Part shown: one piece after another, positions 1 to 6,474 of the stretch
How positions within the stretch are numbered: position 1 is the stretch's first letter
Layout: every line of letters starts with the position of its first letter
NCBI GenBank assembly: GCA_025462805.1
Contig: JAOAPJ010000194.1
Coordinates: 1 to 6,609, forward strand
Origin: Acidobacteriaceae bacterium
GTDB lineage: Bacteria > Acidobacteriota > Terriglobia > Terriglobales > Acidobacteriaceae
Direction of reading: 5' to 3'
DNA length: 6,609 bases
The notes under the pieces: model-generated
The model's input: only the letters and a program-made list of their open reading frames with translations
Databases searched by the model: none
Told to the model about the DNA's origin: nothing
Translations under genes and position numbers: made by a program

Positions 1-168
1 TGTGCGCAATTGGTGCACGGCCGGCACCTTGGGATGGTGCCCCTGTTCGCGGCAGGCGTCGAGCTTCTCGCGCATCTCCTTCGCCACCGTTTGCAAATGC
101 GCGAGCGCAGCAGGAGCTTGCTCTCGAGGCGTCGTGTTCTTCGGCTGGTATCCTTCTGCTTCCGTCAT
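1..168 (-). CDS. CHAD-domain protein, N-terminal part (runs off the left edge)
   Basis: The minus strand reads open for 56 codons from an ATG at 168 to the window edge, with an in-frame TGA three codons before that ATG, so this is the first possible ATG. The peptide starts MTEAEGYQPKN, has an Ala-, Glu- and Lys-rich helical stretch, and ends with the motif AVHQLRT. A His-Gln-Leu-Arg motif after such a helix resembles the opening of CHAD domains (conserved histidine alpha-helical domain), usually (V)H(D/Q)LR(V)xxRR. CHAD proteins are known to bind polyphosphate, and many are found near polyphosphate enzymes; no such neighbour is visible here. Upstream there is only a weak purine-rich stretch (GACGAG) close to the ATG. 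The start codon overlaps that of the divergent glycosyltransferase. The CHAD call rests on one motif and about 56 residues, so it is tentative, but the reading frame looks genuinely coding. Confidence 0.62.
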   Translation of the reverse strand, partial: MTEAEGYQPKNTTPREQAPAALAHLQTVAKEMREKLDACREQGHHPKVPAVHQLRT

Positions 169-2113
169 GTCTCGTCAGATCGTACTTCCGGTGCAAACCG
201 ACGCAGCACCGGCCCGCTTCCTCTCCACACGGCTCGCATGGACCATCTTGCTCCTGGTGTGGTTCGCCGTCCACTTCAGCGCGCTCTTCTCACCGCCCCT
301 GCTGGACGATGCCGACGCCGCGCACGCGAACGCCGCACAGCACATGGCGCTCTCGGGGGACTGGGTCACGCTCAAGATCAACGGGATCCGCTATCTGGAG
401 AAGGCCCCACTCTCCTATTGGATCAACGCGATCGATGACACCATCTTTGGCTACAACGGCTTCTCGGCGCACCTGCCGATGGCGCTTGGCGTTCTCGCCA
501 TTGCCGCGCTGGCCTGGCAGTGGGGACGACGCGCGTTCAACGAACGGGCCGCTTTCTATGCAGCCCTGGCATTACTCACAGGCGTAGGGGTCTTCCTGTT
601 TACGCGCATCGACATCCCGGAGGCGCTGCTCAGCTTCTTCCTGGGGCTGGCGCTCTACGCGTTCCTGCTGGGCCTGGAGGATCGCCGACCTGCGCTCTTC
701 TATTTATGCTGGGCCTCGCTCGCCATCGCGATGCTTGCCAAGGGACTGATCGCTCCGGTGTTCTTTTTCGCGGCGGCTCTGCCCTGGCTCGTCCTCACCG
801 GTGAATGGCGGCGCTGGCGCGAGATGCGGATCTTTACCGGGCTTCTGCTGTTCCTGGTCATCGCTGCGCCCTGGCATATCCTCGCGGGGCTGCGCAATCC
901 GGACCAGGGGAACCCAGTCGGCAATCATCCGACCTTCGGCCATGTGCATGGATTCTTTTACTTCTACTTCATCAACGAGCATGTGCTGCGCTTCCTGGGG
1001 AAGCGATACCCGCACGATTACAACAAGCAGCCGGCCTGGATCTACTGGGTGGGCCAGATCGCCTGGCTCCTGCCGTGGAGTCTGTTCCTACCCCTCGTCA
1101 TCCGCCGCGCCTGGCGCACACGCACGTCGTGGCTCAGCAATTTGCGTCAGGACGATGACAATGCGCGCTTCCGCAGTCGCACCATCTGGCTGCTCTCGTT
1201 GTACGCAGCATTCATGATGCTGTTCTTCTCCATCTCCACCAATCAGGAGTACTACACGTTCCCCGCCTATCTGCCGCTGCTGATGCTGACCGGCGCTGTG
1301 CTGGCTTCCTTCGAGATCCGCGCCGAACGTGTGGATGCCAGCGCCCGCGAAGGCACCTACCGCTGGCTGATCGGCGCGCATGTACTGTTTGCGGTTGTGG
1401 GACTGCTCTCCGCAGTCGCTCTCGGCTATGGTCTGTGGACCTCACGGCACCTGCCGTTTGTGCCGGACATCGGCACGCTGCTGGCGCATCGCGGCGTCGG
1501 CGACTACTCGCTCTCCATGTCGCACCTGTTCGATCTCACCGGCCCATCATTCGCAGCGCTCCGGCTGCCCGCGGCGCTGGCAGCAGTGGTCCTGCTGATA
1601 GGCCCGCTGCTGGCGCTGCAACTTCGCCGGCGCGACCGGCACTTCGAAGCCACGCTCTCGGTGGCCTTCACGATGGCCATCTTTCTGGTCGCCGCCCACG
1701 TGGCATTTGTGCGGTTTGCGCCCATGCTTTCCTCTGAATCCATGGCCGCCACCATCAATCACGTCGTCGGCTACCCGAAGAACGAAAATCCGGCAGACCC
1801 GGCGGCGAAACGCGCGACTCTGATCCTCTATGGCGACCAATCGGATGGCTCATCCGTGCTCTTTTACACGCGCCGGCAGGCGCTGCTGGTGCATGGCCGT
1901 TCGTCCACCATGTTGTGGGGTTCGATGTGGCCCGATGCGCCGCACGTTTTTTTGGACGACGCGGAGCTCGCATCTATCTGGGGAACAGGCGAGCGGAAGT
2001 TTCTCTTCGCCGAGGGAGAGCGCCGCGACCAGGTGCAGGCGGTGTTGGGAAATAGGCTGATCGCGATTCAGGAGCTCGCGGACAAAACACTGTACACCGA
2101 CCGGCCGCTTTAG
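167..2113 (+). CDS. GT39/ArnT-like polytopic membrane glycosyltransferase
   Basis: This 648-residue protein is probably an integral inner-membrane GT-C glycosyltransferase of the PMT/ArnT type. Such enzymes move a sugar from a polyprenyl-phosphate donor to an acceptor on the outer face of the membrane. A short N-terminal tail precedes a first membrane helix (about residues 23-42), followed by an extracytoplasmic loop with the acidic pair D47-D48 expected of the catalytic site and the motif EKAPLSYW at 78-85, matching the (K)PPLxYW-type motif of the family. Further helices follow, with FINEHVLRF and LPWSLFLP segments typical of ArnT-like proteins in the middle. The C-terminal 170 or so residues hold two more helices and a soluble tail. 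At 648 residues it is about 100 longer than E. coli ArnT, so lipid A aminoarabinose transfer should not be assumed. The ATG at 167 was chosen because upstream codons in this frame are antisense to the CHAD gene. No clear ribosome binding site precedes it. The substrate is unknown. Confidence 0.85.
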   Translation: MSRQIVLPVQTDAAPARFLSTRLAWTILLLVWFAVHFSALFSPPLLDDADAAHANAAQHMALSGDWVTLKINGIRYLEKAPLSYWINAIDDTIFGYNGFSAHLPMALGVLAIAALAWQWGRRAFNERAAFYAALALLTGVGVFLFTRIDIPEALLSFFLGLALYAFLLGLEDRRPALFYLCWASLAIAMLAKGLIAPVFFFAAALPWLVLTGEWRRWREMRIFTGLLLFLVIAAPWHILAGLRNPDQGNPVGNHPTFGHVHGFFYFYFINEHVLRFLGKRYPHDYNKQPAWIYWVGQIAWLLPWSLFLPLVIRRAWRTRTSWLSNLRQDDDNARFRSRTIWLLSLYAAFMMLFFSISTNQEYYTFPAYLPLLMLTGAVLASFEIRAERVDASAREGTYRWLIGAHVLFAVVGLLSAVALGYGLWTSRHLPFVPDIGTLLAHRGVGDYSLSMSHLFDLTGPSFAALRLPAALAAVVLLIGPLLALQLRRRDRHFEATLSVAFTMAIFLVAAHVAFVRFAPMLSSESMAATINHVVGYPKNENPADPAAKRATLILYGDQSDGSSVLFYTRRQALLVHGRSSTMLWGSMWPDAPHVFLDDAELASIWGTGERKFLFAEGERRDQVQAVLGNRLIAIQELADKTLYTDRPL

Positions 2114-2128
2114 GATTTCCGCTTCACG

Positions 2129-2149
2129 GCGGCATCAGATACGTGCCGC
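2129..2149. terminator. Weak inverted repeat between convergent genes
   Basis: The 60-base gap between the two convergent glycosyltransferase genes contains GCGGCA (2129-2134) and TGCCGC (2144-2149), a 6-base-pair stem with a 9-base loop. Neither side has a T-run, so it would be a poor intrinsic terminator. Its position between convergent stop codons is the only support. Confidence 0.2.
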
Positions 2150-2173
2150 AACCTCTCAGGGGCGAGTAGCGCG

Positions 2174-3367
2174 TTACAGAGTAAGCGCAGTCTCGCGCTC
2201 GCTTCGCTTGCTGTCTCCGGATGTGCTCTTCGCATGCAGCGGCCGCATGTAACCGCCGTTCTCGAGTACATACTCCTCACCCCGCCACAGTATTTGCCGG
2301 CTGCCGTAACTCGCGGACCAGAAGCCGAAGCCCATCAAGTCGCGCAGCGGGTAGAGGAGCAGTGTGCGCCCGAGTGAGCGCTCCCTGACCACGGAAGATC
2401 CGACCACTGCGGCAAGCAGCATACGGTTCAGTATGCCCCAGACCAGCGCAGCCAGCGCGACCACCGGCCAGTGCAGACCCAGCGCAGCGGCAAAGGCCAG
2501 TAGGGAAAACGGCATCGCGAAGGTGAGTGCGGTGCCGAAGTGTCCTTTCGGTCGTGAGAAGCGTGTGCTCTTGCTCCAGCGCACCTGGTGCCGCATGGAA
2601 TCGATGAAGCCGGTGTTGAGCACGATGTGGTCGATGGCGTAGTGCGAGAACAGCACGCGATGCCCCTTCGCCGCGACTAGATTGCCGAGCAGGAAGTCAT
2701 CGGCGCAATATTGGCCGAGCACGTTGAAACCGCCGATCTCTTGGACACATTCGCTTCGCACCGCCATCGTCGGACCCAGCGCAAACTGCATGCCCTCGAG
2801 CATGTTGGCGACAAGCACCCCGGCTGTCATCTCGATGGACATGCCGACCGCCTCGAGTTGCGCCCACAGAGCAGAGGCGCGTGGTGTGGCGGGATGGGCT
2901 CCGATCGCAGCCGCCGCGCGGCTGGGAATGCCGCGATAGGGACACGTGACGACACCGAGTTGTGGATCGGCAAACGGCGCCACAACGGCGCGCAGATAGT
3001 CCGGGCCGACCCGGACATCGCTATCGCTCACCACCAGAATCGAGTGGCGCGCGGCCTGCGCCATGCGATCAAGCGAGGCGACCTTCGCGTTGGCGAAGGG
3101 AGGCTCGCCGCTGGTGAGAAAGTGCGCGGGAACGGAGGGATGACGCGCGGCCAATTCACGCGCAATCTGCAATCCGGGATCATTGGCGGTGCGCGCGCAG
3201 AACAGGATCTCGTATGTCGGGTAGTCCTGCTTGAAGAATCCTTCCAGATGCTCCGCCAGATTGGGCTCAGCGCCGTGCAGCGGCTTCAGCAGACTGACCG
3301 GTGGCACGAAGGAGGGATCGGGAACGATCCTCTGCCGCCGGAAGTACAAAGCCCCTGCCACCACCAT
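2174..3367 (-). CDS. hpnI: HpnI / ceramide-glucosyltransferase-like family 2/21 glycosyltransferase
   Basis: The protein is a membrane-anchored, processive-type GT-A glycosyltransferase. In hopanoid producers HpnI is known to add N-acetylglucosamine to bacteriohopanetetrol; the closely related GT21 enzymes glucosylate ceramide. Numbering from the ATG at 3367 (397 residues), the opening VSLLKPLHG (24-32) is typical of the family. The nucleotide-binding SDSD motif is at 114-117, the ADDFLLGN acidic motif at 222-229, and the HQVRW motif, a form of (Q/H)xxRW, at 260-264. C-terminal membrane helices lie at about 283-322, followed by the YPLRDLMGF and WRGEEYVL segments usual in this group. The ATG leaves only about eight hydrophobic residues at the N terminus. 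The same frame stays open to a stop at 3455-3457 and encodes the rest of a membrane helix, so the true start is probably upstream although no ATG, GTG or TTG exists there. No other hopanoid gene is in the window, so HpnI and ceramide glucosyltransferase cannot be separated firmly. Confidence 0.8.
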   Translation of the reverse strand: MVVAGALYFRRQRIVPDPSFVPPVSLLKPLHGAEPNLAEHLEGFFKQDYPTYEILFCARTANDPGLQIARELAARHPSVPAHFLTSGEPPFANAKVASLDRMAQAARHSILVVSDSDVRVGPDYLRAVVAPFADPQLGVVTCPYRGIPSRAAAAIGAHPATPRASALWAQLEAVGMSIEMTAGVLVANMLEGMQFALGPTMAVRSECVQEIGGFNVLGQYCADDFLLGNLVAAKGHRVLFSHYAIDHIVLNTGFIDSMRHQVRWSKSTRFSRPKGHFGTALTFAMPFSLLAFAAALGLHWPVVALAALVWGILNRMLLAAVVGSSVVRERSLGRTLLLYPLRDLMGFGFWSASYGSRQILWRGEEYVLENGGYMRPLHAKSTSGDSKRSERETALTL

Positions 3368-3522
3368 CAGGCTGTAGATGGTGGATGTGAAGAGCCCGAA
3401 CGCGCCCAGAGCGAGCAGAAGATGAAGAAATACGCCTACGGTGCACCTGCCTGATCAGCTTCAGTAAGCCTACTCCAGACGCCTGAGAAGTGCCCATGTG
3501 GCCAATTGGTTGCAGACTCCAA

Positions 3523-3542
3523 AGGCAGGTCCGGACAGGCCT
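3523..3542 (-). other. Imperfect hairpin just after the hspR stop codon
   Basis: Directly downstream of the hspR stop, AGGC (3523-3526) pairs with GCCT (3539-3542), and a short inner stem closes over CCGG with two mismatches between. On the minus strand only TTT follows. It could be a weak terminator or RNA-stabilising hairpin between hspR and the glycosyltransferase gene, but it could also be chance in GC-rich DNA. Confidence 0.22.
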
Positions 3543-3953
3543 CTAGCGTCTGCGATCGCGCGCCGGGGCCGGATTGAGCACCACAGGCTTGCGAAGGGGA
3601 ACGATGGCGGCATCGTTGGTGATTGGCACATGCTGCTGCATGTGCTGCAGCATCTCCGAGCGGACATAATCCACAAAGCTCTGCATCTGCCGATTCATCT
3701 CCTCCATGCGCTCGCGCATCTGCAGAATGATGGCTATACCGGAGATGTTGACCCCCAGGTCGCGGGCGAGGTTCAGAATGAACTCCAGCCGCTCCAGATC
3801 CTCATCCGTATAGAGGCGCGTGTTGCCCTCCGTACGCGACGGTTTGAGCAGCCCCTCCCGCTCATAGAGACGGAGCGTCTGCGGATGAATCCCGTACATC
3901 TCCGCGACAGCGGAGATCATGTAGGCACCCTTGGACTTACGTTTGGTCGGCAT
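3543..3953 (-). CDS. hspR: HspR, MerR-family heat-shock repressor
   Basis: This 136-residue cytoplasmic DNA-binding protein is a MerR-family regulator of the HspR type. After a basic leader (MPTKRKSKG), residues 11-80 form the winged helix-turn-helix: YMISAVAEMYGIHPQTLRLYEREGL has the exact spacing of HspR recognition helices, followed by the wing (PSRTEGNTRLYT). The GVNISGI segment at about 67-73 matches the GVNLxGI signature that distinguishes HspR from metal-sensing MerR proteins. A Met- and Glu-rich coiled coil follows (about 77-110) for dimerisation, with a short basic tail. In actinobacteria HspR is known to repress dnaK-grpE-dnaJ-hspR, acting with DnaK as co-repressor. Here dnaJ lies about 1.2 kb upstream on the same strand, separated by a divergent gene. 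The ATG at 3953 overlaps the preceding hypothetical gene by 17 bases, suggesting translational coupling; GGAA 9-12 bases upstream is a modest ribosome site. Confidence 0.9.
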   Translation of the reverse strand: MPTKRKSKGAYMISAVAEMYGIHPQTLRLYEREGLLKPSRTEGNTRLYTDEDLERLEFILNLARDLGVNISGIAIILQMRERMEEMNRQMQSFVDYVRSEMLQHMQQHVPITNDAAIVPLRKPVVLNPAPARDRRR

Positions 3954-4431
3954 GGTCTATTCCAAAGGTCTTGTTCTGGGTAGGAGGTCCGCACAGCCGC
4001 GGAATGCTCTCCTGCGCCACCGGATGGCTGAAGTGTACGCGGTTCTGCTGTTTACGGCGCCAGCGCGGGGCGGGGCGTACCCGGTATGGCATCAGGATAT
4101 CTGCGCAGTAACCGCTCAGCGCCTCAATGTGCAGCCGGACGGCCTCGGTGCGTTCGGCCGTGCCCGCCTTACCGAAAAGAACCGGCGCCACCATCGCAGC
4201 CGCCGTCACCCGGCCATCCCGCCACCGGGCTTTCAGGCCCTCTGTAAGCTCGGCCTCCTGCGCCTGGATGGTGTCCTCGACTGGCTCCGCAAAGCACGGT
4301 TGCGGGACGTGGAGGTCGTCCTCTGCCGGCGGCAGCCATACCGCGCGCGCCGGAAGATGGCCATGTTCCTTGAGCTCGCCTTCAGCCCAGGTCATAACTG
4401 CATTCACTAAAAGTTGTATGTCGCGATCCAT
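3937..4431 (-). CDS. Conserved hypothetical protein upstream of hspR
   Basis: This is a 164-residue soluble protein of unknown function starting MDRDIQLLVNAVMTW. The N-terminal half is acidic. The central part, about residues 80-140, has a pattern I recall from uncharacterised bacterial proteins: DGRVTAAAMVAPV, then ERTEAVRLHIE, then an aromatic/aliphatic strand ending in ILMPYR, followed by a basic linker and HFSHP. There is no signal peptide or membrane segment, and no catalytic motif that I recognise. An in-frame GTG at 4458 would add nine residues (MSETGKNFI). The ATG at 4431 is preferred because the conserved-looking sequence starts there, but neither start has a well-placed ribosome site. 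The gene ends inside the hspR start region, overlapping it by 17 bases, which places it in the same transcription unit and suggests a stress-related or co-regulated role. Amino-acid composition and the overlap support this strand over the plus-strand open frame covering the same DNA. Confidence 0.68.
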   Translation of the reverse strand: MDRDIQLLVNAVMTWAEGELKEHGHLPARAVWLPPAEDDLHVPQPCFAEPVEDTIQAQEAELTEGLKARWRDGRVTAAAMVAPVLFGKAGTAERTEAVRLHIEALSGYCADILMPYRVRPAPRWRRKQQNRVHFSHPVAQESIPRLCGPPTQNKTFGIDHADQT

Positions 4432-4522
4432 TATGAAATTTTTGCCGGTTTCGCTCACCTTCGTAACTTATTTTCCGGATTACCGATTGGTGTTCCCTAT
4501 GACCCGGGTGCACACTGCGGTC
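4432..4522. promoter_or_regulatory. Divergent intergenic region between the hypothetical/hspR unit and the secreted-protein gene
   Basis: These 91 bases separate two divergent starts and must carry promoters for at least one side. The region is more AT-rich than its surroundings on the left. A plus-strand pair TTGCCG (4442-4447) and TAACTT (4464-4469) with a 16-base spacer is a poor sigma-70-like candidate. The palindrome ACCCGGGT sits at 4502-4509, next to the plus-strand start. No HAIR-type inverted repeat (CTTGAGT-N7-ACTCAAG) is seen. Specific promoter positions are uncertain. Confidence 0.35.
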
Positions 4523-5050
4523 ATGAAGAACCTCCTCCGGTACACCCTTCCTGCCCTCGCTCTTGCTGCTGCGTCCATACTTGCCCAGCCCGTCCAGGCC
4601 CAGCAAGCCTGGTCACCAGCGGCGACCGATTACCCGGCTGCCAAGGTGCCCGCAGGATTGACCTCGGAACCGGTCATCAACAGCCCAAGCAAGGCGACCT
4701 TCCGCACGCGCCTGCGCCAGGGATCGCAGCAGGGCACCAACTTCGGCGGCCATTACGCGCTGCTGCAATGGGGCTGCGGCGAGGGCTGCACGACCTTCTT
4801 CATTGTTGACGAGCTGAACGGCAAAGTGTACGAGCCGGGCTTCAATCTGACGGCGCCCAAGAACGGCGCCGACGAGACCATCGGCTTCCAGTACCAGCCG
4901 GACAGCCGCCTGCTGGTGATGCAGGGCTGCCGGGGCAGCCAGGCCGACAGCTGCGGAAAGTTCTACATGCTCTGGACCGGCTTGAACCTGCAGACCATCT
5001 TCCATGAGCCGCTGACTACGACCATCGCGGCAGTTGGTGGAATGCAATAA
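4523..5050 (+). CDS. Secreted hypothetical protein with WGCGxGC motif
   Basis: This 175-residue protein carries a clear Sec signal peptide: MKNLLRY, a hydrophobic core (TLPALALAAASIL), and a likely cleavage site after VQA at residue 26. The mature part has no membrane helix. It contains FRTRLRQGS (60-68), then NFGGHYAL (73-80) and WGCGEGC (83-89), followed by a beta-rich segment with GCRGSQADSC (135-144). The four cysteines at 85, 89, 136 and 144 could form two disulfides in the periplasm. I recall similar proteins with an F-TRLR / NFAG-Y / WGCGTGC arrangement in other Gram-negative bacteria, all uncharacterised, so no function is assigned. The ATG at 4523 was chosen because it gives a standard signal peptide; an in-frame ATG at 4499 would add eight residues. 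The long open frame further upstream lies antisense to the hypothetical gene and is not part of it. The gene stands alone, is divergent from the hspR unit, and ends at its own terminator. Confidence 0.82.
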   Translation: MKNLLRYTLPALALAAASILAQPVQAQQAWSPAATDYPAAKVPAGLTSEPVINSPSKATFRTRLRQGSQQGTNFGGHYALLQWGCGEGCTTFFIVDELNGKVYEPGFNLTAPKNGADETIGFQYQPDSRLLVMQGCRGSQADSCGKFYMLWTGLNLQTIFHEPLTTTIAAVGGMQ

Positions 5051-5082
5051 CCGGTTCCAAACTGGGAAACAGACCTTCCACA

Positions 5083-5121
5083 AGATCGGGGAGCCCGAAA
5101 GGGTTCCCCGATCTCTTTTGT
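5083..5121 (+). terminator. Strong Rho-independent terminator of the secreted-protein gene
   Basis: The arm 5083-5096 pairs with 5101-5114 in a 14-base-pair stem with one G-T wobble, closed by a GAAA tetraloop (5097-5100) and followed by CTTTTGT. It begins 33 bases after the TAA of the secreted-protein gene. On the other strand the hairpin is followed only by TTG, so it is best suited to plus-strand transcripts, though it also lies just downstream of the convergent dnaJ stop and could help there. Confidence 0.9.
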
Positions 5122-5133
5122 ACACATTGTGGC

Positions 5134-6357
5134 TCAGACCTTGCTCCAGAGCGCGGCTCGCGGGTCGTCCGGGTTGAGTTGGGCGAACTCCCGCAGGATC
5201 TCTTTTGAACGCTCATCCCGCAGATGCGGCACCGTGATCTCCACTGTGACAATCTGGTCGCCCCGGTGGCCTTCCGCAGCCGCCGACGCTACGCCCTTCT
5301 CCCGCATGCGAAGCTTCTGGCCGCTTTGTGTGCCGGGTGGAATGCGGAGCTGAGCGCGACCATCGATGGTCGGAACGTCGATCTTGGCGCCCAGAGCCGC
5401 CTCATCCACCCGGACCGGAATAGTGATCTCGACATTGTCCGCCACCCGGACGAAGACCGGATGCGGGCCCGACCGAATGATCAGGAAGAGGTCGCCAGGT
5501 GGTCCACCGTTCACGCCGGCATTGCCCTTTCCGGCCAGGCGGATGCGCTGTCCATCGCGGGTACCGGCCTTGATGCGGAACTCGATGGTATCGGTGCGGG
5601 TGACCGTGCCCTCGCCATGGCAGGTGGGGCAGCTCTCTTCTATTCGCCCGGTGCCGCCACATCGCGGGCATTGGATGGTGAATTTCATGCGGCCGCCCAT
5701 CTGGGTGACCTGCCCGGTGCCATGGCACTCCGGGCACTGCATAGACACCCCCGCCGACGCCCTGCCGTGGCAGGTGGGGCAGACCTCCTGGCGCTGGATC
5801 TGCAGTCTCGCCGTGCCGCCGCGTACGGCCGTCCAGAAGTCGACGTTGACGGTGTACTCAAGATCGGACCCGGGCTGCGGACCCGGCTGCGATTGACGGC
5901 CGCCGCCCTGATTGAAGATGCCGGAGAAGATGTCCCGGAATCCGCCCCAGCCGCCACTGCTGCTGCCTGCGCCCGTGGTTGGGCGCGGGCCGGGCCCGGT
6001 CTCGAAGTTCGAGAAGTCGAAGCCCTCGAAGTCGAATGGCACCCCTTGTTGAGTATTAGCGCCTCCGGCCCTGGGACGGCCGTAGCCGCCCCGAGCGGCT
6101 GCTTCCGCCGCAGCGGGATCGATCTGATCGGAGTAGAAGCCGAGCTGGTCGTAGACCTTCCGCTTCTTCTCGTCGCTGAGGATGTCGTTAGCCTCGGAGA
6201 TCTCCTTGAACTTTTCCTCTGCCTTCTTGTCCCCCGGGTTCACATCCGGGTGGTACTTGCGCGCAAGCTTGCGGAAGGCCTTGCGGATCTCGTCCGCGGA
6301 GGCCGTCTTCTTCACACCAAGTACGCCGTAATAGTCCTTGCTCTGTGTCGATGGCAT
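5134..6357 (-). CDS. dnaJ: Chaperone protein DnaJ (Hsp40)
   Basis: DnaJ is the cytosolic co-chaperone that delivers unfolded clients to DnaK and stimulates its ATPase. All class A parts are present in 407 residues. The J domain (about 6-73) has DYYGVLGV at its start and the HPD triad at 36-38. A long Gly/Phe/Pro-rich linker (about 89-163) follows. Four zinc-binding repeats come next: CPTC at 193-196, CPEC at 208-211, CPRC at 230-233 and CPTC at 243-246. After these are the client-binding beta domains with [15 protein letters not shown] and [17 protein letters not shown], and a C-terminal dimerisation segment. The first zinc repeat reads CHGRA rather than CxGxG, but its cysteines are intact. 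Length is slightly above E. coli DnaJ (376), mainly from the linker. No grpE or dnaK is adjacent; hspR lies downstream on the same strand beyond one divergent gene. The ATG at 6357 gives a normal J-domain start, but no good ribosome site precedes it. Confidence 0.97.
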   Translation of the reverse strand: MPSTQSKDYYGVLGVKKTASADEIRKAFRKLARKYHPDVNPGDKKAEEKFKEISEANDILSDEKKRKVYDQLGFYSDQIDPAAAEAAARGGYGRPRAGGANTQQGVPFDFEGFDFSNFETGPGPRPTTGAGSSSGGWGGFRDIFSGIFNQGGGRQSQPGPQPGSDLEYTVNVDFWTAVRGGTARLQIQRQEVCPTCHGRASAGVSMQCPECHGTGQVTQMGGRMKFTIQCPRCGGTGRIEESCPTCHGEGTVTRTDTIEFRIKAGTRDGQRIRLAGKGNAGVNGGPPGDLFLIIRSGPHPVFVRVADNVEITIPVRVDEAALGAKIDVPTIDGRAQLRIPPGTQSGQKLRMREKGVASAAAEGHRGDQIVTVEITVPHLRDERSKEILREFAQLNPDDPRAALWSKV

Positions 6358-6474
6358 CGTCTGTGTCTATTTTCTGAGACCGCTTCGCTACTTGCCGAAG
6401 CCGCTTCGCTGACTCACTGAACCCCGCTTCGCTCTTTGTTCACGGTAGTCGCCGCTCTGCCTTCAGTCCTTCGG
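6358..6474 (-). promoter_or_regulatory. dnaJ leader region
   Basis: These 117 bases between the glycosylase stop and the dnaJ ATG hold three copies of a 10-base repeat (listed separately) and a short tandem (CCTTCAGT followed by CCTTCGGT) at about 6460-6475. I see no CIRCE element (TTAGCACTC-N9-GAGTGCTAA), no HAIR operator and no convincing sigma-70 or sigma-32 promoter. Transcription of dnaJ could start here or read through from the glycosylase gene. Confidence 0.4.
6380..6433 (-). repeat. Three direct repeats AGCGAAGCGG upstream of dnaJ
   Basis: The ten-base sequence AGCGAAGCGG (minus strand) occurs exactly at 6380-6389, 6401-6410 and 6424-6433. The starts are 21 and 23 bases apart, about two turns of the helix, so bound proteins would lie on one DNA face. 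The spacers differ in sequence. The middle copy also forms a small inverted repeat, CGAAG-CCG-CTTCG, at 6396-6408. The repeats end 22 bases before the dnaJ ATG. They could be operator half-sites or a dispersed genomic repeat. Confidence 0.6.

Noticed and set aside
2..166. Upstream extension of the glycosyltransferase frame to the window edge
   Set aside because: These codons give a Cys- and Ser-rich sequence antisense to the CHAD-like gene; the family N terminus fits the ATG at 167.
2711..3454. 247-residue open frame on the plus strand across the HpnI-like gene
   Set aside because: It is antisense to a gene with intact GT21 motifs, rich in His and Arg, and has no family features.
3498..4410. 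Plus-strand open frames of about 160 residues opposite hspR and its upstream gene
   Set aside because: Both are antisense to better supported minus-strand genes and have no recognisable motifs.
4127..4522. Upstream extension of the secreted-protein frame to 4127
   Set aside because: The extension is antisense to the hypothetical gene and would bury the signal peptide; the start at 4523 gives a normal Sec signal.
5224..6420. 398-residue open frame on the plus strand across dnaJ
   Set aside because: It is exactly antisense to an unmistakable DnaJ, shows no recognisable domain, and long antisense frames are expected opposite GC-rich genes.
6358..6474. Possible HspR (HAIR) or HrcA (CIRCE) operator upstream of dnaJ
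   Set aside because: No inverted repeat resembling either consensus could be found by eye; only short direct repeats are present.
6437..6474. Possible SECIS element after the glycosylase TGA
   Set aside because: Only stems of about three base pairs can be drawn just downstream, without a stable hairpin of the bacterial SECIS type.
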